Below, piece by piece: positions 42,892 to 51,354 of a stretch of DNA of 64,000 bases (positions within the stretch are counted from its first letter, which is position 1; each line of letters opens with the position of its first letter). The notes under the pieces were generated by a model. The model searched no databases and was not told the DNA's origin. It saw only the letters and a program-made list of their open reading frames with translations. The translations under genes and the position numbers were made by a program. Where the stretch lies: contig CAXBNI010000001.1 in the NCBI GenBank assembly GCA_963977105.1, positions 744,001 to 808,000 on the forward strand. The letters run 5' to 3'. The DNA is from UBA2705 sp963977105 (GTDB lineage Bacteria > Pseudomonadota > Alphaproteobacteria > Micavibrionales > Micavibrionaceae).

Positions 42892-43335
42892 TTATTTTTT
42901 AGGTGTTTTGCTTTTCTTTGCTTTTGCTGGTGCTTTACTTTCAGCAGCCGCAGCAGCAGCTTTTGCCTTAGCATTATCATTGCCTGGCTTTGTAGTATAA
43001 ACAGAAGAAATCGCAGAACGAATAACCGTCACTTTTTGTGAATTGCCTATATCAAGGACAACTTCGCCATCATCGTTAATTTTCTCAATTTTGCCAATAA
43101 GGCCGCCCTGAGTTACAATTTTTGCGCCTTTTTCTAGGCCTTGAAGCATATTCGTATGTTCTTTAAAACGTTTTTGCTGTGGTCTAATCAATAAGATATA
43201 GAACATTACAACAAGAATAAGGATCAAAACCATATTCGCCATAAACGCATCGCCTGTACTGGGCATAGCACCCGCTGTTTCTGGTAGAACATCCATCGCA
43301 ACATCTTCTGCTGCATGAGCTAAATTAATGAGCAT
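42892..43335 (-). CDS. yajC: Preprotein translocase subunit YajC
   Basis: A 147-residue single-span membrane protein. An N-terminal periplasmic segment (TAGAMPSTGDA) precedes the helix at 32-52, followed by the typical IRPQQKRFKEHTNMLQGLEKGAKIVTQGGLIGKI. The C-terminal 40 residues are Ala/Lys-rich (KAKAAAAAAESKAPAKAKKS), longer than usual. First gene of yajC-secD-secF-Mth938. Confidence 0.95.
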   Translation of the reverse strand: MLINLAHAAEDVAMDVLPETAGAMPSTGDAFMANMVLILILVVMFYILLIRPQQKRFKEHTNMLQGLEKGAKIVTQGGLIGKIEKINDDGEVVLDIGNSQKVTVIRSAISSVYTTKPGNDNAKAKAAAAAAESKAPAKAKKSKTPKK

Positions 43336-43488
43336 GGCCCAAATATCCTTTCATAGTTTTTGCATGTTTTAGAAATCAGGACTATAATTATATTCGTGGG
43401 AATAGCAAGTAGACTTATATCAAAGATGTAATTAAGTTGTAGATTGCCTCGATCAAATTTTTGACTCAAAGAACAAAGGACTTACACC

Positions 43489-44379
43489 GTGAAAAACTTA
43501 GCGCTATTTTACGCTTTAGTGTTGTTGATTTTTATGCCCACACAAGCATGGGCACAGAAAAAAGAAGTTTATCGTGCGTCCAATATGACCGTCAAGATAG
43601 ACGTCATCTTGGGCACATATGATGCAACAACAGGAAAGCACGTGATTAGCCCACCCATCAACTTCGGAAGTTACCGAAGCTGGTTTGATTTTTCCGTCAA
43701 GGTTGATGATATGGCGTCTGCGCCAGTAAATGCCGAGCTCGGTGACTTTTCAACCGAAGACTTTGTTATGGTCAAAGAGTATGACAGTGAAGGCTTAATC
43801 ACGCGCGAAACCGTATTTACGCCAGGGTTGATTCAGACGAACATTTTTGAAGTCTCTTTCTTTGAGCGTTTAAATCAAGCCGATTACTTCTTCCTCGACA
43901 TGGTCGAAATGCAAATGAACCTCGCGTCATTTGGCGAGTATATTGATTACGAAATCAAGCCCAAAAAAAGTGGAATCGTTATCCAATACCCCATTTCAAA
44001 TATACTACCGAATCCTGTATGGCAGCTAAAAGACAGCGTTTATGTTGAAAAGATGATGTCTCACCTAGATTTCAACACCCAGAATTATTACGAGGTTTTT
44101 TATAAAGACGCAGATTCCATTAAACGTGTGGAGTCGTATACAAAGAAAGAAAAAGATGTCTTTCACATCCATATCAACGTAGAAGATGAAGCTATCCCTT
44201 ATAAAGTATACGTTGATGATGGTGGCGCCCTCGCCTTAAAGCGTACATCGTTCAAACGTATAATCCTCGACAAAATGGATTACTACACATTCTTCTCTGA
44301 CTTCTTTAATAAGCAGCTTCTCAAACAAGAAGCGCAAGCAAGCGAAGAAAGCCCCGTTGATCCAGTCACAGAAGAGTAG
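43489..44379 (+). CDS. Exported hypothetical protein
   Basis: A 296-residue protein with a signal peptide (MKNLALFYALVLLIFMPTQAWA, residues 1-22) and a mature beta-rich domain. GTG is the start, with AAAGGA eight bases upstream. Two parallel-looking stretches occur (NMTVKIDVILGTYDATTGKH, VKVDDMASAPVNAELGDFS). Late blocks include FHIHINVEDEAIPYKVYVDDGG and DKMDYYTFFSDFFNKQL. No family recognised. It interrupts, in opposite orientation, the otherwise continuous LysM/M23-yajC segment. Confidence 0.68.
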   Translation: MKNLALFYALVLLIFMPTQAWAQKKEVYRASNMTVKIDVILGTYDATTGKHVISPPINFGSYRSWFDFSVKVDDMASAPVNAELGDFSTEDFVMVKEYDSEGLITRETVFTPGLIQTNIFEVSFFERLNQADYFFLDMVEMQMNLASFGEYIDYEIKPKKSGIVIQYPISNILPNPVWQLKDSVYVEKMMSHLDFNTQNYYEVFYKDADSIKRVESYTKKEKDVFHIHINVEDEAIPYKVYVDDGGALALKRTSFKRIILDKMDYYTFFSDFFNKQLLKQEAQASEESPVDPVTEE

Positions 44380-44425
44380 ACAGACAGCCCCCAAGCACAC
44401 GGCCAATCAAAGCATTAAACGAGCA

Positions 44426-45424
44426 TTATGATTTTTGTAAAAACTGTATCGGGTTCTTTGTTTGCGCGCCCTTGCGCAGTTCAAAGTGAAGCTGTGGCGT
44501 TTCAACATTACCCGTTGAACCAACAGTGCCTATCGCCTGCCCTTTGCGCACAGCGCTGCCACGCCTAGCGGTTATTTTATCCAAATGTGCATAGGCTGAA
44601 ACCCAGCCATCTATGTGCTTCACAAGCAGCAAGTTGCCATAGCCGCTAATTTCATCACCCGCATAGACAATCACGCCGTTTTCTGCGGCTTGCACCTTTG
44701 TACCGCGTGGCACGGCAATGTTAATGCCGTCATTATATAGCCCGTCACGCTTACCGCCATAAGACGACACAAGCTTGCCGCGTACAGGCCAGCTAAAGTC
44801 TCTACCGGCACGTTGTGGGATTTGCGTTTTGATATATTTACTACCACCCGACTTTTGCTTGGCACGCGAGACGGGCTTCCCTACAGCGCTCTCTACGTTA
44901 TCTGTGTTATCCTGTGGTCGCGACGTTGGCACGCGCACATGAGCAAACTGCTCACCCTGTGCATCCGGCGCATTTTCTATTTTATCCAAATCATAAGATG
45001 TCGGTAATCTCAGCACTTGCCCCGCGCGTATTGTATACGGTGCGCGCAGATTGTTTTCATGGACAAGGCGATTCATGCTTAACGCAAACAAACGTGCAAT
45101 TTCATAAATCGTGTCACCTGGCTTAACCGTGTATTGGCGCGGCGGCGGCATATCTAAGCGCTGCCCGACTTTCAACATATACGGCGCGGAAAGCTTATTG
45201 CGCAGAATAATCTCTTGCATCGGTATGGTGTAATTCTTAGATATACGCCAAATATTTTCGCCTTCAACAATGGTATGGATACCTGCGCTGCCCGCCCCCG
45301 TGCCTTCACCGTAATGAATAACCGGCGCACGGTGCTGCGCGCGACTACCAAGGCAGCTGCTCAAGCATAGGGATGCCACTATAAGCGTTATAGCGGTGCA
45401 TCCTTTTTGTTTTGATTTAAGCAT
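44426..45424 (-). CDS. NlpD-like lipoprotein with two LysM and a degenerate M23 domain
   Basis: A 332-residue lipoprotein: signal peptide and lipobox L21-S-S-C24, LysM repeats at about 45-90 and 95-140, and a C-terminal LytM/M23 domain from about 215. In the M23 site the sequence is LYNDGINIAVP, where active enzymes have a histidine and an aspartate as zinc ligands (H-x3-D). The later LHFE is kept. It is therefore more likely an amidase activator like NlpD than an endopeptidase. Start at ATG 45424 overlaps the pcm stop by eight bases; a longer frame runs into pcm and is rejected. Confidence 0.9.
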   Translation of the reverse strand: MLKSKQKGCTAITLIVASLCLSSCLGSRAQHRAPVIHYGEGTGAGSAGIHTIVEGENIWRISKNYTIPMQEIILRNKLSAPYMLKVGQRLDMPPPRQYTVKPGDTIYEIARLFALSMNRLVHENNLRAPYTIRAGQVLRLPTSYDLDKIENAPDAQGEQFAHVRVPTSRPQDNTDNVESAVGKPVSRAKQKSGGSKYIKTQIPQRAGRDFSWPVRGKLVSSYGGKRDGLYNDGINIAVPRGTKVQAAENGVIVYAGDEISGYGNLLLVKHIDGWVSAYAHLDKITARRGSAVRKGQAIGTVGSTGNVETPQLHFELRKGAQTKNPIQFLQKS

Positions 45425-46097
45425 TCGTTGGTAATTCATTGCGTGCATATTCACTTGCATTAGGGACATCAGGTAATAGAGGAACAAATTTCACAGGAAG
45501 AATATCTGTAATCGAATACGTATCTTCATCTAGTTTTTCGTAGCGCTTCAAAACTTGGTTCACGCGATCACCCACAGGAACAATCATTATACCACCAATT
45601 TTCAGCTGTTCAAATAATGCATCTGGCGGGCGCTCAAACGCCGCCGCAGTCACAATGATTTTGTCAAAAGGCTTTTGCTGCGTCCAGCCTTTCATGCCAT
45701 CCGCGGCCATTGCCGTGATATTATTGATTTTTAACTCGCTGAAATGTTGCTGCGCGATATCTAACAAAGGCTTATGACGCTCAATTGTATATAAACGTCG
45801 GCATATTTTAGCAAGGATCACAGCCTGATAACCAGAGCCCGTTCCAACCTCTAACACTTTATCACGGTCGCTCAGCTTTAATGCCTCGCTCATAACCGCG
45901 ACAACGAAAGGCTGGGAAATCGTCTGCCCCAAGCCTATCGGCAACGCCATGTCTTCATAGGCCTTATCATGCAGCGCCTCGGGGATAAAATTTTCCCGCG
46001 GCGTAGTTTCAATTGCGGAAAGGACACGAGTATCTTGTACTCCCATATTGCGCAACTTCATGATTAAACGTATTTTTCGCGTACTTGCTGTATTCAT
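45417..46097 (-). CDS. pcm: Protein-L-isoaspartate O-methyltransferase
   Basis: Repairs isoaspartyl sites in damaged proteins by SAM-dependent methylation. It has 226 residues. MRNMGVQDTRVLSAIETTPRENFIP precedes YEDMALPIGLGQTISQPFVVAVM (the PIMT QTISQP motif) and the SAM loop VLEVGTGSGYQAVILAK near 82. The usual alphaproteobacterial order is serS-surE-pcm-nlpD; surE is missing here, with only 16 bases between serS and pcm. Its stop overlaps the NlpD-like start. Confidence 0.97.
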   Translation of the reverse strand: MNTASTRKIRLIMKLRNMGVQDTRVLSAIETTPRENFIPEALHDKAYEDMALPIGLGQTISQPFVVAVMSEALKLSDRDKVLEVGTGSGYQAVILAKICRRLYTIERHKPLLDIAQQHFSELKINNITAMAADGMKGWTQQKPFDKIIVTAAAFERPPDALFEQLKIGGIMIVPVGDRVNQVLKRYEKLDEDTYSITDILPVKFVPLLPDVPNASEYARNELPTNA

Positions 46098-46113
46098 TAC
46101 CGCGCGTTATCCC

Positions 46114-47427
46114 TTAACCTGCTTTGACGAGCTGCTGTGCTTCGCCATTTTTGGGCAGAATTTTATCAATGCCACCCATATAAGGTTTCAACACGTCCGG
46201 CACAAATACGCCGCCATCGGCCTTGTCATAGTAATTTTCGACAACAGCGATCAAGGCGCGGCCAACGGCAACGCCAGAACCGTTTAATGTATGAACGAAG
46301 CGTGTTTCGCGTTCATTGCTTTTACGGCAGCGTGCTTTCATGCGGCGTGCCTGAAAATCACCCGTGTTAGACACTGATGAGATTTCACGGTAAAGCTGCT
46401 GACCTGGCAGCCAAACTTCAAGGTCATGGGTTTTTAATGCACCAAAGCCTGTGTCACCAGAACACAGCATAACTGTTCGGAATGGCAACTCGAGTTTTTT
46501 TAAAATATTTTCAGCGCAATTTGTCATCCGCTCATGTTCTGCCCAGCTTTCCTCAGGCGTTGTCACTGATACCATTTCGACTTTGTAAAACTGATGCTGG
46601 CGCAGCATCCCGCGCGTATCACGCCCTGCTGACCCTGCTTCTGAGCGGAAACACGGCGTAAATGCAGTGTAACGGCGCGGCAGATCACCTTCATCAACAA
46701 TCATATCGGCAACAATGTTGGTCAAAGATATTTCAGACGTTGCAATCAACCAGTGGCCTTGCTCTGTTTTAAAGCTATCTTCACCGAATTTTGGTAATTG
46801 CCCTGTGCCATACATGGCTTCATCGCGCACCAATAAAGGCGGAGAAACTTCGATGCAGTCATGCTCTTGCGTGTGCGTATCAAGCATAAACTGCGCCAAA
46901 GCACGTTCTAAACGCGCAATGCCAGAATGCAGCATAACAAAACGCGAACCAGATATTTTCGCTGCGGTTTCAAAGTCAATCATGCCCAAAGCTTCGCCAA
47001 TCGCGACATGGTCAGGAAAATCTTTATCGCCGACATATTTCGGCTCTCCCCATTTGCGAATTTCGATGTTATCAGATTCGTCTGCGCCATCAGGCACATT
47101 TTCATTCATAATATTCGGTAATTTGAAAAGCAATGTCTCGACTTCGCCAGCCAGCTCGCGATCGCGCTCTTCCAAAGCGGTAATTTCATCTTTCAGGCTG
47201 CTGACTTCAGCCATGATTGCATCCGCATCACCGCCTTTTGATTTAATCATGCCTATTTCTTTGGAGAGTTCTTTGCGCTTTTGCTGTAAGACCTGCAATT
47301 TCGTTTGACCATCACGCCACTGCGTATCAAGCGCCAAAATTTGCGGTGTTTGCGGCTCTAGGCCTCTTCGCGCCCATGCTTTGTCAAAAAATTCAGGCTC
47401 TTTTCTTATTGCTCTTATATCAAACAT
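46114..47427 (-). CDS. serS: Seryl-tRNA synthetase
   Basis: A 437-residue class II synthetase. The N-terminal coiled-coil arm that holds the long variable loop of tRNA-Ser occupies residues 25-105. Motif 2 appears as TPCFRSEAGSAGRDTRGMLRQHQFYKVEM, and motif 3 as GVAVGRALIAVVENY near the C-terminus. Length is typical. No T-box or other leader structure was recognised upstream. It heads the serS-pcm-NlpD-like operon. Confidence 0.98.
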   Translation of the reverse strand: MFDIRAIRKEPEFFDKAWARRGLEPQTPQILALDTQWRDGQTKLQVLQQKRKELSKEIGMIKSKGGDADAIMAEVSSLKDEITALEERDRELAGEVETLLFKLPNIMNENVPDGADESDNIEIRKWGEPKYVGDKDFPDHVAIGEALGMIDFETAAKISGSRFVMLHSGIARLERALAQFMLDTHTQEHDCIEVSPPLLVRDEAMYGTGQLPKFGEDSFKTEQGHWLIATSEISLTNIVADMIVDEGDLPRRYTAFTPCFRSEAGSAGRDTRGMLRQHQFYKVEMVSVTTPEESWAEHERMTNCAENILKKLELPFRTVMLCSGDTGFGALKTHDLEVWLPGQQLYREISSVSNTGDFQARRMKARCRKSNERETRFVHTLNGSGVAVGRALIAVVENYYDKADGGVFVPDVLKPYMGGIDKILPKNGEAQQLVKAG

Positions 47428-47481
47428 GTCTATCTTCTATGTTGTAGTGTTTATTACCTATCACAGAAAATAACGATAAAT

Positions 47482-48324
47482 ATGGTTTCAGACAAGAGAA
47501 TCTATCAACTCATACCGCCAAAAAGTGAAGAAAGCCTGCCGATTCTTTTTGAATCTCCCCATAGTGGCACGTTTCACCCCGAACACGGCGAAGAAAACAT
47601 CAGCCAAGGCCATGTTTATGCGGGCGTCGATCGTGCTGTGCATCGGATTTTCGGCTTTGCTCCTGAAATTGGCGCGCCGCTACTGCACGCTTTCTTCTGC
47701 CGCTGTTATATTGACGCCAACCGTGCATTGGACGATATGCGCCCAGATTGGTTTGATGCGCCGTGGCCCCAGCCATTATCCCCGAGCGAAAAAAGCCATA
47801 ACGGCATCGGTCTTGTTTGGCCTGATAAAGATGGCGCCTGTTTTAGCCCCCAAGATATTTTAGCGCGCATCTCAACATTTTACAGCCCCTATCACCAAGC
47901 CATACGTGATGAACTTATGCGTATGCATACACGCTACGGCTATGCGTTGCATGTCAGCTGCCATTCTGCGCCGGATAGTATTATGAAGCCGCAGATAAAC
48001 CCGCGCGTAAATTACACCGCCGATATTGTGATTAGCGATAATTTTGGGCATACTTCCGCCCCTTTTATCGGCAAAATCTTACGCCGCGCCCTCACGGAGC
48101 ATGGATATAAAGTCCTGAGTAACGACCCTTTCCAAGGCGATGAACTTATCAACGCCAATGGCACGCCGCAGAACCACATTCACAGTATTCAAATTGAAAT
48201 CAATCGCGGCTTATACATGCACGAAGCCACCCACAAGATCGACGAACATCGCCTTGCCATGCTAAGCGCAGATTTGAAACAAAGCTTTATTGCACTTTAT
48301 AAAGAAATCCAGCACAAAATGTAA
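47482..48324 (+). CDS. N-formylglutamate amidohydrolase
   Basis: A 280-residue FGase-family protein that would release formate from N-formylglutamate or a related amide. Family blocks include PILFESPHSGTFHP, VDRAVHRIFGFAPEIGAPLL, CRCYIDANR (Y-x-D-x-N-R), and IQIEINRGLYMHEATH near the C-terminus. No histidine utilisation genes are adjacent, so the physiological substrate is open. It is followed by the tandem paralogue-like cluster at 48395 onward. Confidence 0.9.
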   Translation: MVSDKRIYQLIPPKSEESLPILFESPHSGTFHPEHGEENISQGHVYAGVDRAVHRIFGFAPEIGAPLLHAFFCRCYIDANRALDDMRPDWFDAPWPQPLSPSEKSHNGIGLVWPDKDGACFSPQDILARISTFYSPYHQAIRDELMRMHTRYGYALHVSCHSAPDSIMKPQINPRVNYTADIVISDNFGHTSAPFIGKILRRALTEHGYKVLSNDPFQGDELINANGTPQNHIHSIQIEINRGLYMHEATHKIDEHRLAMLSADLKQSFIALYKEIQHKM

Positions 48325-48394
48325 TTTTCATAAAGGTCTTGTTTTTTACATAACGCTATGTTATAAAAATAGCTTTTATGGGATGGAGAGCGCT

Positions 48395-48700
48395 ATGAAT
48401 CTTACCAATGGCGAAGCTGAAATTGACTTAACAATGCTATACAACGAGCAAACAATACGCTGCAAAATCCCCGTAGCCGCAATCTGCGGAAAGGTCGTTG
48501 ATGTTAAAAATGATGAAAACCATACCATCATAACGTTAAACAAATCCGTCCAAGTCTTTGATAGCTACAACACATTTTCAACACTCACTGTACAGCAGAA
48601 TATTGATGAGGTTAGCGCGCTTTGCGCTCAGGCCTTAGAAGACGAGAAAATCAGAAACTTAGAGCTGTTAAAAAAATACAGACTCAGCCCTATAGGATAA
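48395..48700 (+). CDS. Small hypothetical protein, tandem cluster gene 1
   Basis: A 101-residue soluble protein. ATG 48395 is preceded by GGAGAG at seven bases. Beta-strand-like segments (TIRCKIPVAAICGKVVDV, NHTIITLNKSVQVFDSYN) lead into a C-terminal helix (EVSALCAQALEDEKIRNLELLKKYRL). This is the first of four consecutive genes of similar size and start style. No family recognised; its resemblance to the next genes is in layout more than in sequence. Confidence 0.65.
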   Translation: MNLTNGEAEIDLTMLYNEQTIRCKIPVAAICGKVVDVKNDENHTIITLNKSVQVFDSYNTFSTLTVQQNIDEVSALCAQALEDEKIRNLELLKKYRLSPIG

Positions 48701-48712
48701 AGAGGAAACACC

Positions 48713-49225
48713 ATGAGCTTAACTGAGAACTTTAAAGTTTTTGCCGCTGTTACGGGGAATATGTCAGGCACTACCCTTTATATTGATATACAACGCATAG
48801 GTGGAATTTTCTCTTCACAGCACAGAGACTGCCAACCTGGCGCGAAAGCCTTATTACGCTTTGCTAAATCTGACGATAAGAATGAAGAAATTTGTATCAG
48901 AGAGACGCCTGACGAAGTTGTATCCCAAATCACAAAAAAACAGAAAGAGCTTCTCGGCGGCAACCTGTTAAAGGCCTTTATCCCTGTTTCATTTATGAAC
49001 AATGAGTTGACAGCGCAGCTCCCCATTGACTCTATTAAACGCATTGCATCTGCCAAATGTGATGCCCCATCCCCTAGCTGTATAATCTATTATAATACCA
49101 TCGGCATAAATGGAATGCAGCTGACCATCGCTGGCTCAGCCGAAGATATTGAAAAAACAATCTACGATAAACAAAAGCAGCAAGCACTGCTTATTAAACG
49201 CATGGCCTTAAGCGCTGTCATATAA
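48713..49225 (+). CDS. Small hypothetical protein, tandem cluster gene 2
   Basis: A 170-residue protein beginning MSLTENFKVFAAVTGNMSGT. Strands (TTLYIDIQRIGGIFSS) and a central IPVSFMNNELTAQLPIDSIKRIAS are followed by a helix (EDIEKTIYDKQKQQALLIKR). RBS AAAGAGGAAA. It shares the MSL-x-x-N/D-F start with the two genes that follow, suggesting duplication. Unknown family, no signal peptide. Confidence 0.65.
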   Translation: MSLTENFKVFAAVTGNMSGTTLYIDIQRIGGIFSSQHRDCQPGAKALLRFAKSDDKNEEICIRETPDEVVSQITKKQKELLGGNLLKAFIPVSFMNNELTAQLPIDSIKRIASAKCDAPSPSCIIYYNTIGINGMQLTIAGSAEDIEKTIYDKQKQQALLIKRMALSAVI

Positions 49226-49236
49226 AGGAAAGAACA

Positions 49237-49617
49237 ATGAGCCTAATCAACGATTTTGAAATTACCGTCCACGCAATGGACATTACCGAAAGCGGAGGCT
49301 TCAAGCCTTGCACAATTAATGTTGACAGCGTGTTTATGGTGAGCGATGTAAGCAGCGAAGACGATAAACAAAATTTGGACGACATTGCGAATAGAGATAA
49401 GCAACACGCACGCTTAGATTTAAAGCATTTATTTTCTACATCTACTCAAATCGCAACGGCAGGCGCAGGCGGCGGCGCGCATTCTAGCAAAGAATTTCAA
49501 AAGGCCAAATCTGCCCTCTTCACATTAGAAACAGCCGAAGAAATCGCAAAATTAAAACAAGACGGACAAAAAGCGCATTTAAAAATGCTGCGTGAAGCAC
49601 GTGTAAACATAATTTAG
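49237..49617 (+). CDS. Small hypothetical protein, tandem cluster gene 3
   Basis: A 126-residue protein beginning MSLINDFEITVHAMDITES. The N-terminal 40 residues resemble those of the decayed gene 4 (MSLADNFNITVHANNVTN). A middle segment carries AGAGGGAHSSKEF, a flexible glycine-rich stretch, and the C-terminus is a charged helix. RBS AAAGGAAAG. The 11- and 14-base gaps around it indicate one operon. Unknown family. Confidence 0.62.
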   Translation: MSLINDFEITVHAMDITESGGFKPCTINVDSVFMVSDVSSEDDKQNLDDIANRDKQHARLDLKHLFSTSTQIATAGAGGGAHSSKEFQKAKSALFTLETAEEIAKLKQDGQKAHLKMLREARVNII

Positions 49618-49631
49618 AAAAGGATAAGACT

Positions 49632-49956
49632 GTGAGCCTCGCTGATAATTTTAACATTACTGTTCATGCCAATAACGTTACGAACTAGAACACGTTTACG
49701 CCCTATATTGTTGAGTATTCAAACATTGCGGGTCGCGTTTCACTCGTTAGCGGTGAGGACAACCAAAAACAATGTATTGAAAGTGGCAGCCATTATCACG
49801 CATTGGCGTATTATAAAGAAAAGAAAGGTTATCATACAAACAGACAATATTCGCACCCCGCTTAAAGAGGCGAATGCTTATATTGATGATATTGTAGATA
49901 AACATACTCAAGACGCTTACAACAAGCTCCTAAACAGCCGCCTACACGTTGGCTAG
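49632..49956 (+). pseudogene. Decayed fourth copy of the tandem cluster
   Basis: From GTG 49632 (AAGGATAAGACT upstream) the frame reads MSLADNFNITVHANNVTN, then a TAG stop at codon 19. Past the stop it continues NTFTPYIVEYSNIAGRVSLV and YYKEKK, then shifts frame in the A/G-rich stretch near 49820-49830 into VIIQTDNIRTPLKEANAYID and ends at 49956. One nonsense codon plus one frameshift explain it. With both repaired it would be about 108 residues. The start closely matches gene 3 (MSLINDFEITVHA). Confidence 0.72.
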
Positions 49957-49965
49957 TCACGTTAT

Positions 49966-49997
49966 AAAAAAGCGCCCCATGACAGAGCGCTTTTTTT
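49966..49997 (+). terminator. Terminator after the tandem cluster
   Basis: Stem AAAAAAGCGC and GCGCTTTTTT with an 11-base loop, T tract of seven. The A/T symmetry also suits dksA on the minus strand, whose stop lies at 50024. Confidence 0.85.
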
Positions 49998-50023
49998 ATT
50001 CTATAGCAAGAGATATGACTTAA

Positions 50024-50455
50024 TTAGTCATCACGGTGCGTTTTTTCCATACGTTCGTGGCGCTCTTGTGCTTCTAAGGTCAATGTCGCGATAGGACGCG
50101 CGTCAAGACGGCCAACAGAAATTGGCTCCCCTGTTTCTTCGCAATAACCATATTCGTCGGTATCAACACGTATAAGTGCTTTGTTGATTTTGCTAATGAG
50201 CTTACGTTCGCGGTCACGCGTACGCAATTCTAACGCATGGTCCGTTTCAGCAGAAGCGCGGTCTGCAAGGTCAGGCTTTTGAAGCTCTGTGCTTTGCAAT
50301 GTTTTCTGAATTGTATCAGATGAGCCTTGAAGTAATTCTTCACGCCAAGCAATAAGCTTTTGGCGGAAATATTCTTTCATCTGAGGGTTCATAAACTTTT
50401 CGTCTTTGCTTGGCTTATAGTCCTGCGGTAAAATAACGCTGCCTTCTTTCGCCAT
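50024..50455 (-). CDS. dksA: RNA polymerase-binding transcription factor DksA
   Basis: A 143-residue DksA that works with ppGpp on the RNA polymerase secondary channel. The coiled-coil tip is intact: D62-x-x-D65-R-A67, followed by LELRTRDRERKLI. The zinc finger is reduced to one cysteine (GYCEETGEPISVGRLDARPIATL, C105), as usual in alphaproteobacteria. Start ATG 50455 is preferred over 50473 because it fits the family N-terminus. It is next to the flagellar cluster as in Caulobacter. Confidence 0.96.
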   Translation of the reverse strand: MAKEGSVILPQDYKPSKDEKFMNPQMKEYFRQKLIAWREELLQGSSDTIQKTLQSTELQKPDLADRASAETDHALELRTRDRERKLISKINKALIRVDTDEYGYCEETGEPISVGRLDARPIATLTLEAQERHERMEKTHRDD

Positions 50456-50617
50456 TGTCGTGCCTCTTGTCATTATTAAATCCTAAATGTCTTAATTTGT
50501 ATCACTCTAGAAATTTTCGATTTATTAGAATGACACAAATTGGTTACTAAAATATCAATAAACTCATTTAAAGCAATAGCTAAAAGCATTTACGCGCAAA
50601 CTGCATACGGAAATAAC

Positions 50618-51091
50618 TTATGCGCTTTGACTATCTACGCTTTCTTGCCTGTCTAAGGAGTAACGCATCTTAGCAATCTCAATCTGGGCACGCAGGTCAA
50701 TTTCATCCAAGATAGATGTCATTTGTGGGTCGTCAATGCGTTCGCGATGCGATGCCACGACATCCGCAATATTCAATAAATGGCCGACGGTAATATTACC
50801 AAGTGTCAGGGCATTGCGTATTTTTTCAAGTTCATCGATCAAGCCCATTGCGCGCTGACGCATGCGGCCTTTTGATGCTTTCTGCGCGGGGTCTTCTGCG
50901 CCCTGTACAGCCAGCAGTGTATCAACATACGCAATTTGCTGCGTTGTGTTGATCGGCGCGGCGTTATCACTCGCGCTCGTTTCGTCGCCGCTCGAGATTT
51001 CAAAACTCTGGCCGCCTTTATCTTTGCTTTTATCGCCAACCTTACCTTTGCCGGTGGTTGGTCTTGTAGGACCTGGGCCGCTAACTTTCAT
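50618..51091 (-). CDS. fliX: Class II flagellar assembly regulator FliX
   Basis: A 157-residue protein. The C-terminal 75 residues, GLIDELEKIRNALTLGNITVGHLLNIADVV through LDEIDLRAQIEIAKMRYSL, are the FliX signature; the N-terminal half is low in complexity (G, T, S, K). In Caulobacter FliX links early basal-body assembly to the activator FlbD. ATG 51091 has AAGAG upstream; an earlier TTG is less likely. It is divergent from flgI, and a short palindrome AGGGG-GAA-CCCCT lies in its leader (51114-51126). Confidence 0.93.
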   Translation of the reverse strand: MKVSGPGPTRPTTGKGKVGDKSKDKGGQSFEISSGDETSASDNAAPINTTQQIAYVDTLLAVQGAEDPAQKASKGRMRQRAMGLIDELEKIRNALTLGNITVGHLLNIADVVASHRERIDDPQMTSILDEIDLRAQIEIAKMRYSLDRQESVDSQSA

Positions 51092-51297
51092 AATCAACTC
51101 TTATACTAAATGACAGGGGGAACCCCTCTTACACTTTAACTATACCATATTTGCCGCATCTAAAAATAGCGTATACGGCATTTTTTGCCTAAAAAGCATC
51201 ACGTCTTTGGCCTAGCTGGTAATATCTACACCCCTAAACGCTATTTCCGTAAATTATTTACATCATTATTTCAAAGACTTATCGTCAAAAATGAAAC

Positions 51298-51313
51298 TGG
51301 CACGAATTTCGCA
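51298..51313 (+). promoter_or_regulatory. Sigma-54-type promoter upstream of flgI
   Basis: TGGCAC-N5-TCGC (TGGCACGAATTTCGCA) matches the sigma-54 consensus TGGCAC-N5-TTGC except at one base. GG and GC have the required spacing. It lies 42 bases before the chosen flgI start. Sigma-54 control is normal for late-assembled flagellar genes. Confidence 0.72.
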
Positions 51314-51354
51314 CAGTAGGAAGGGCTGATAATAGAATTTACATGAGGCACGAT

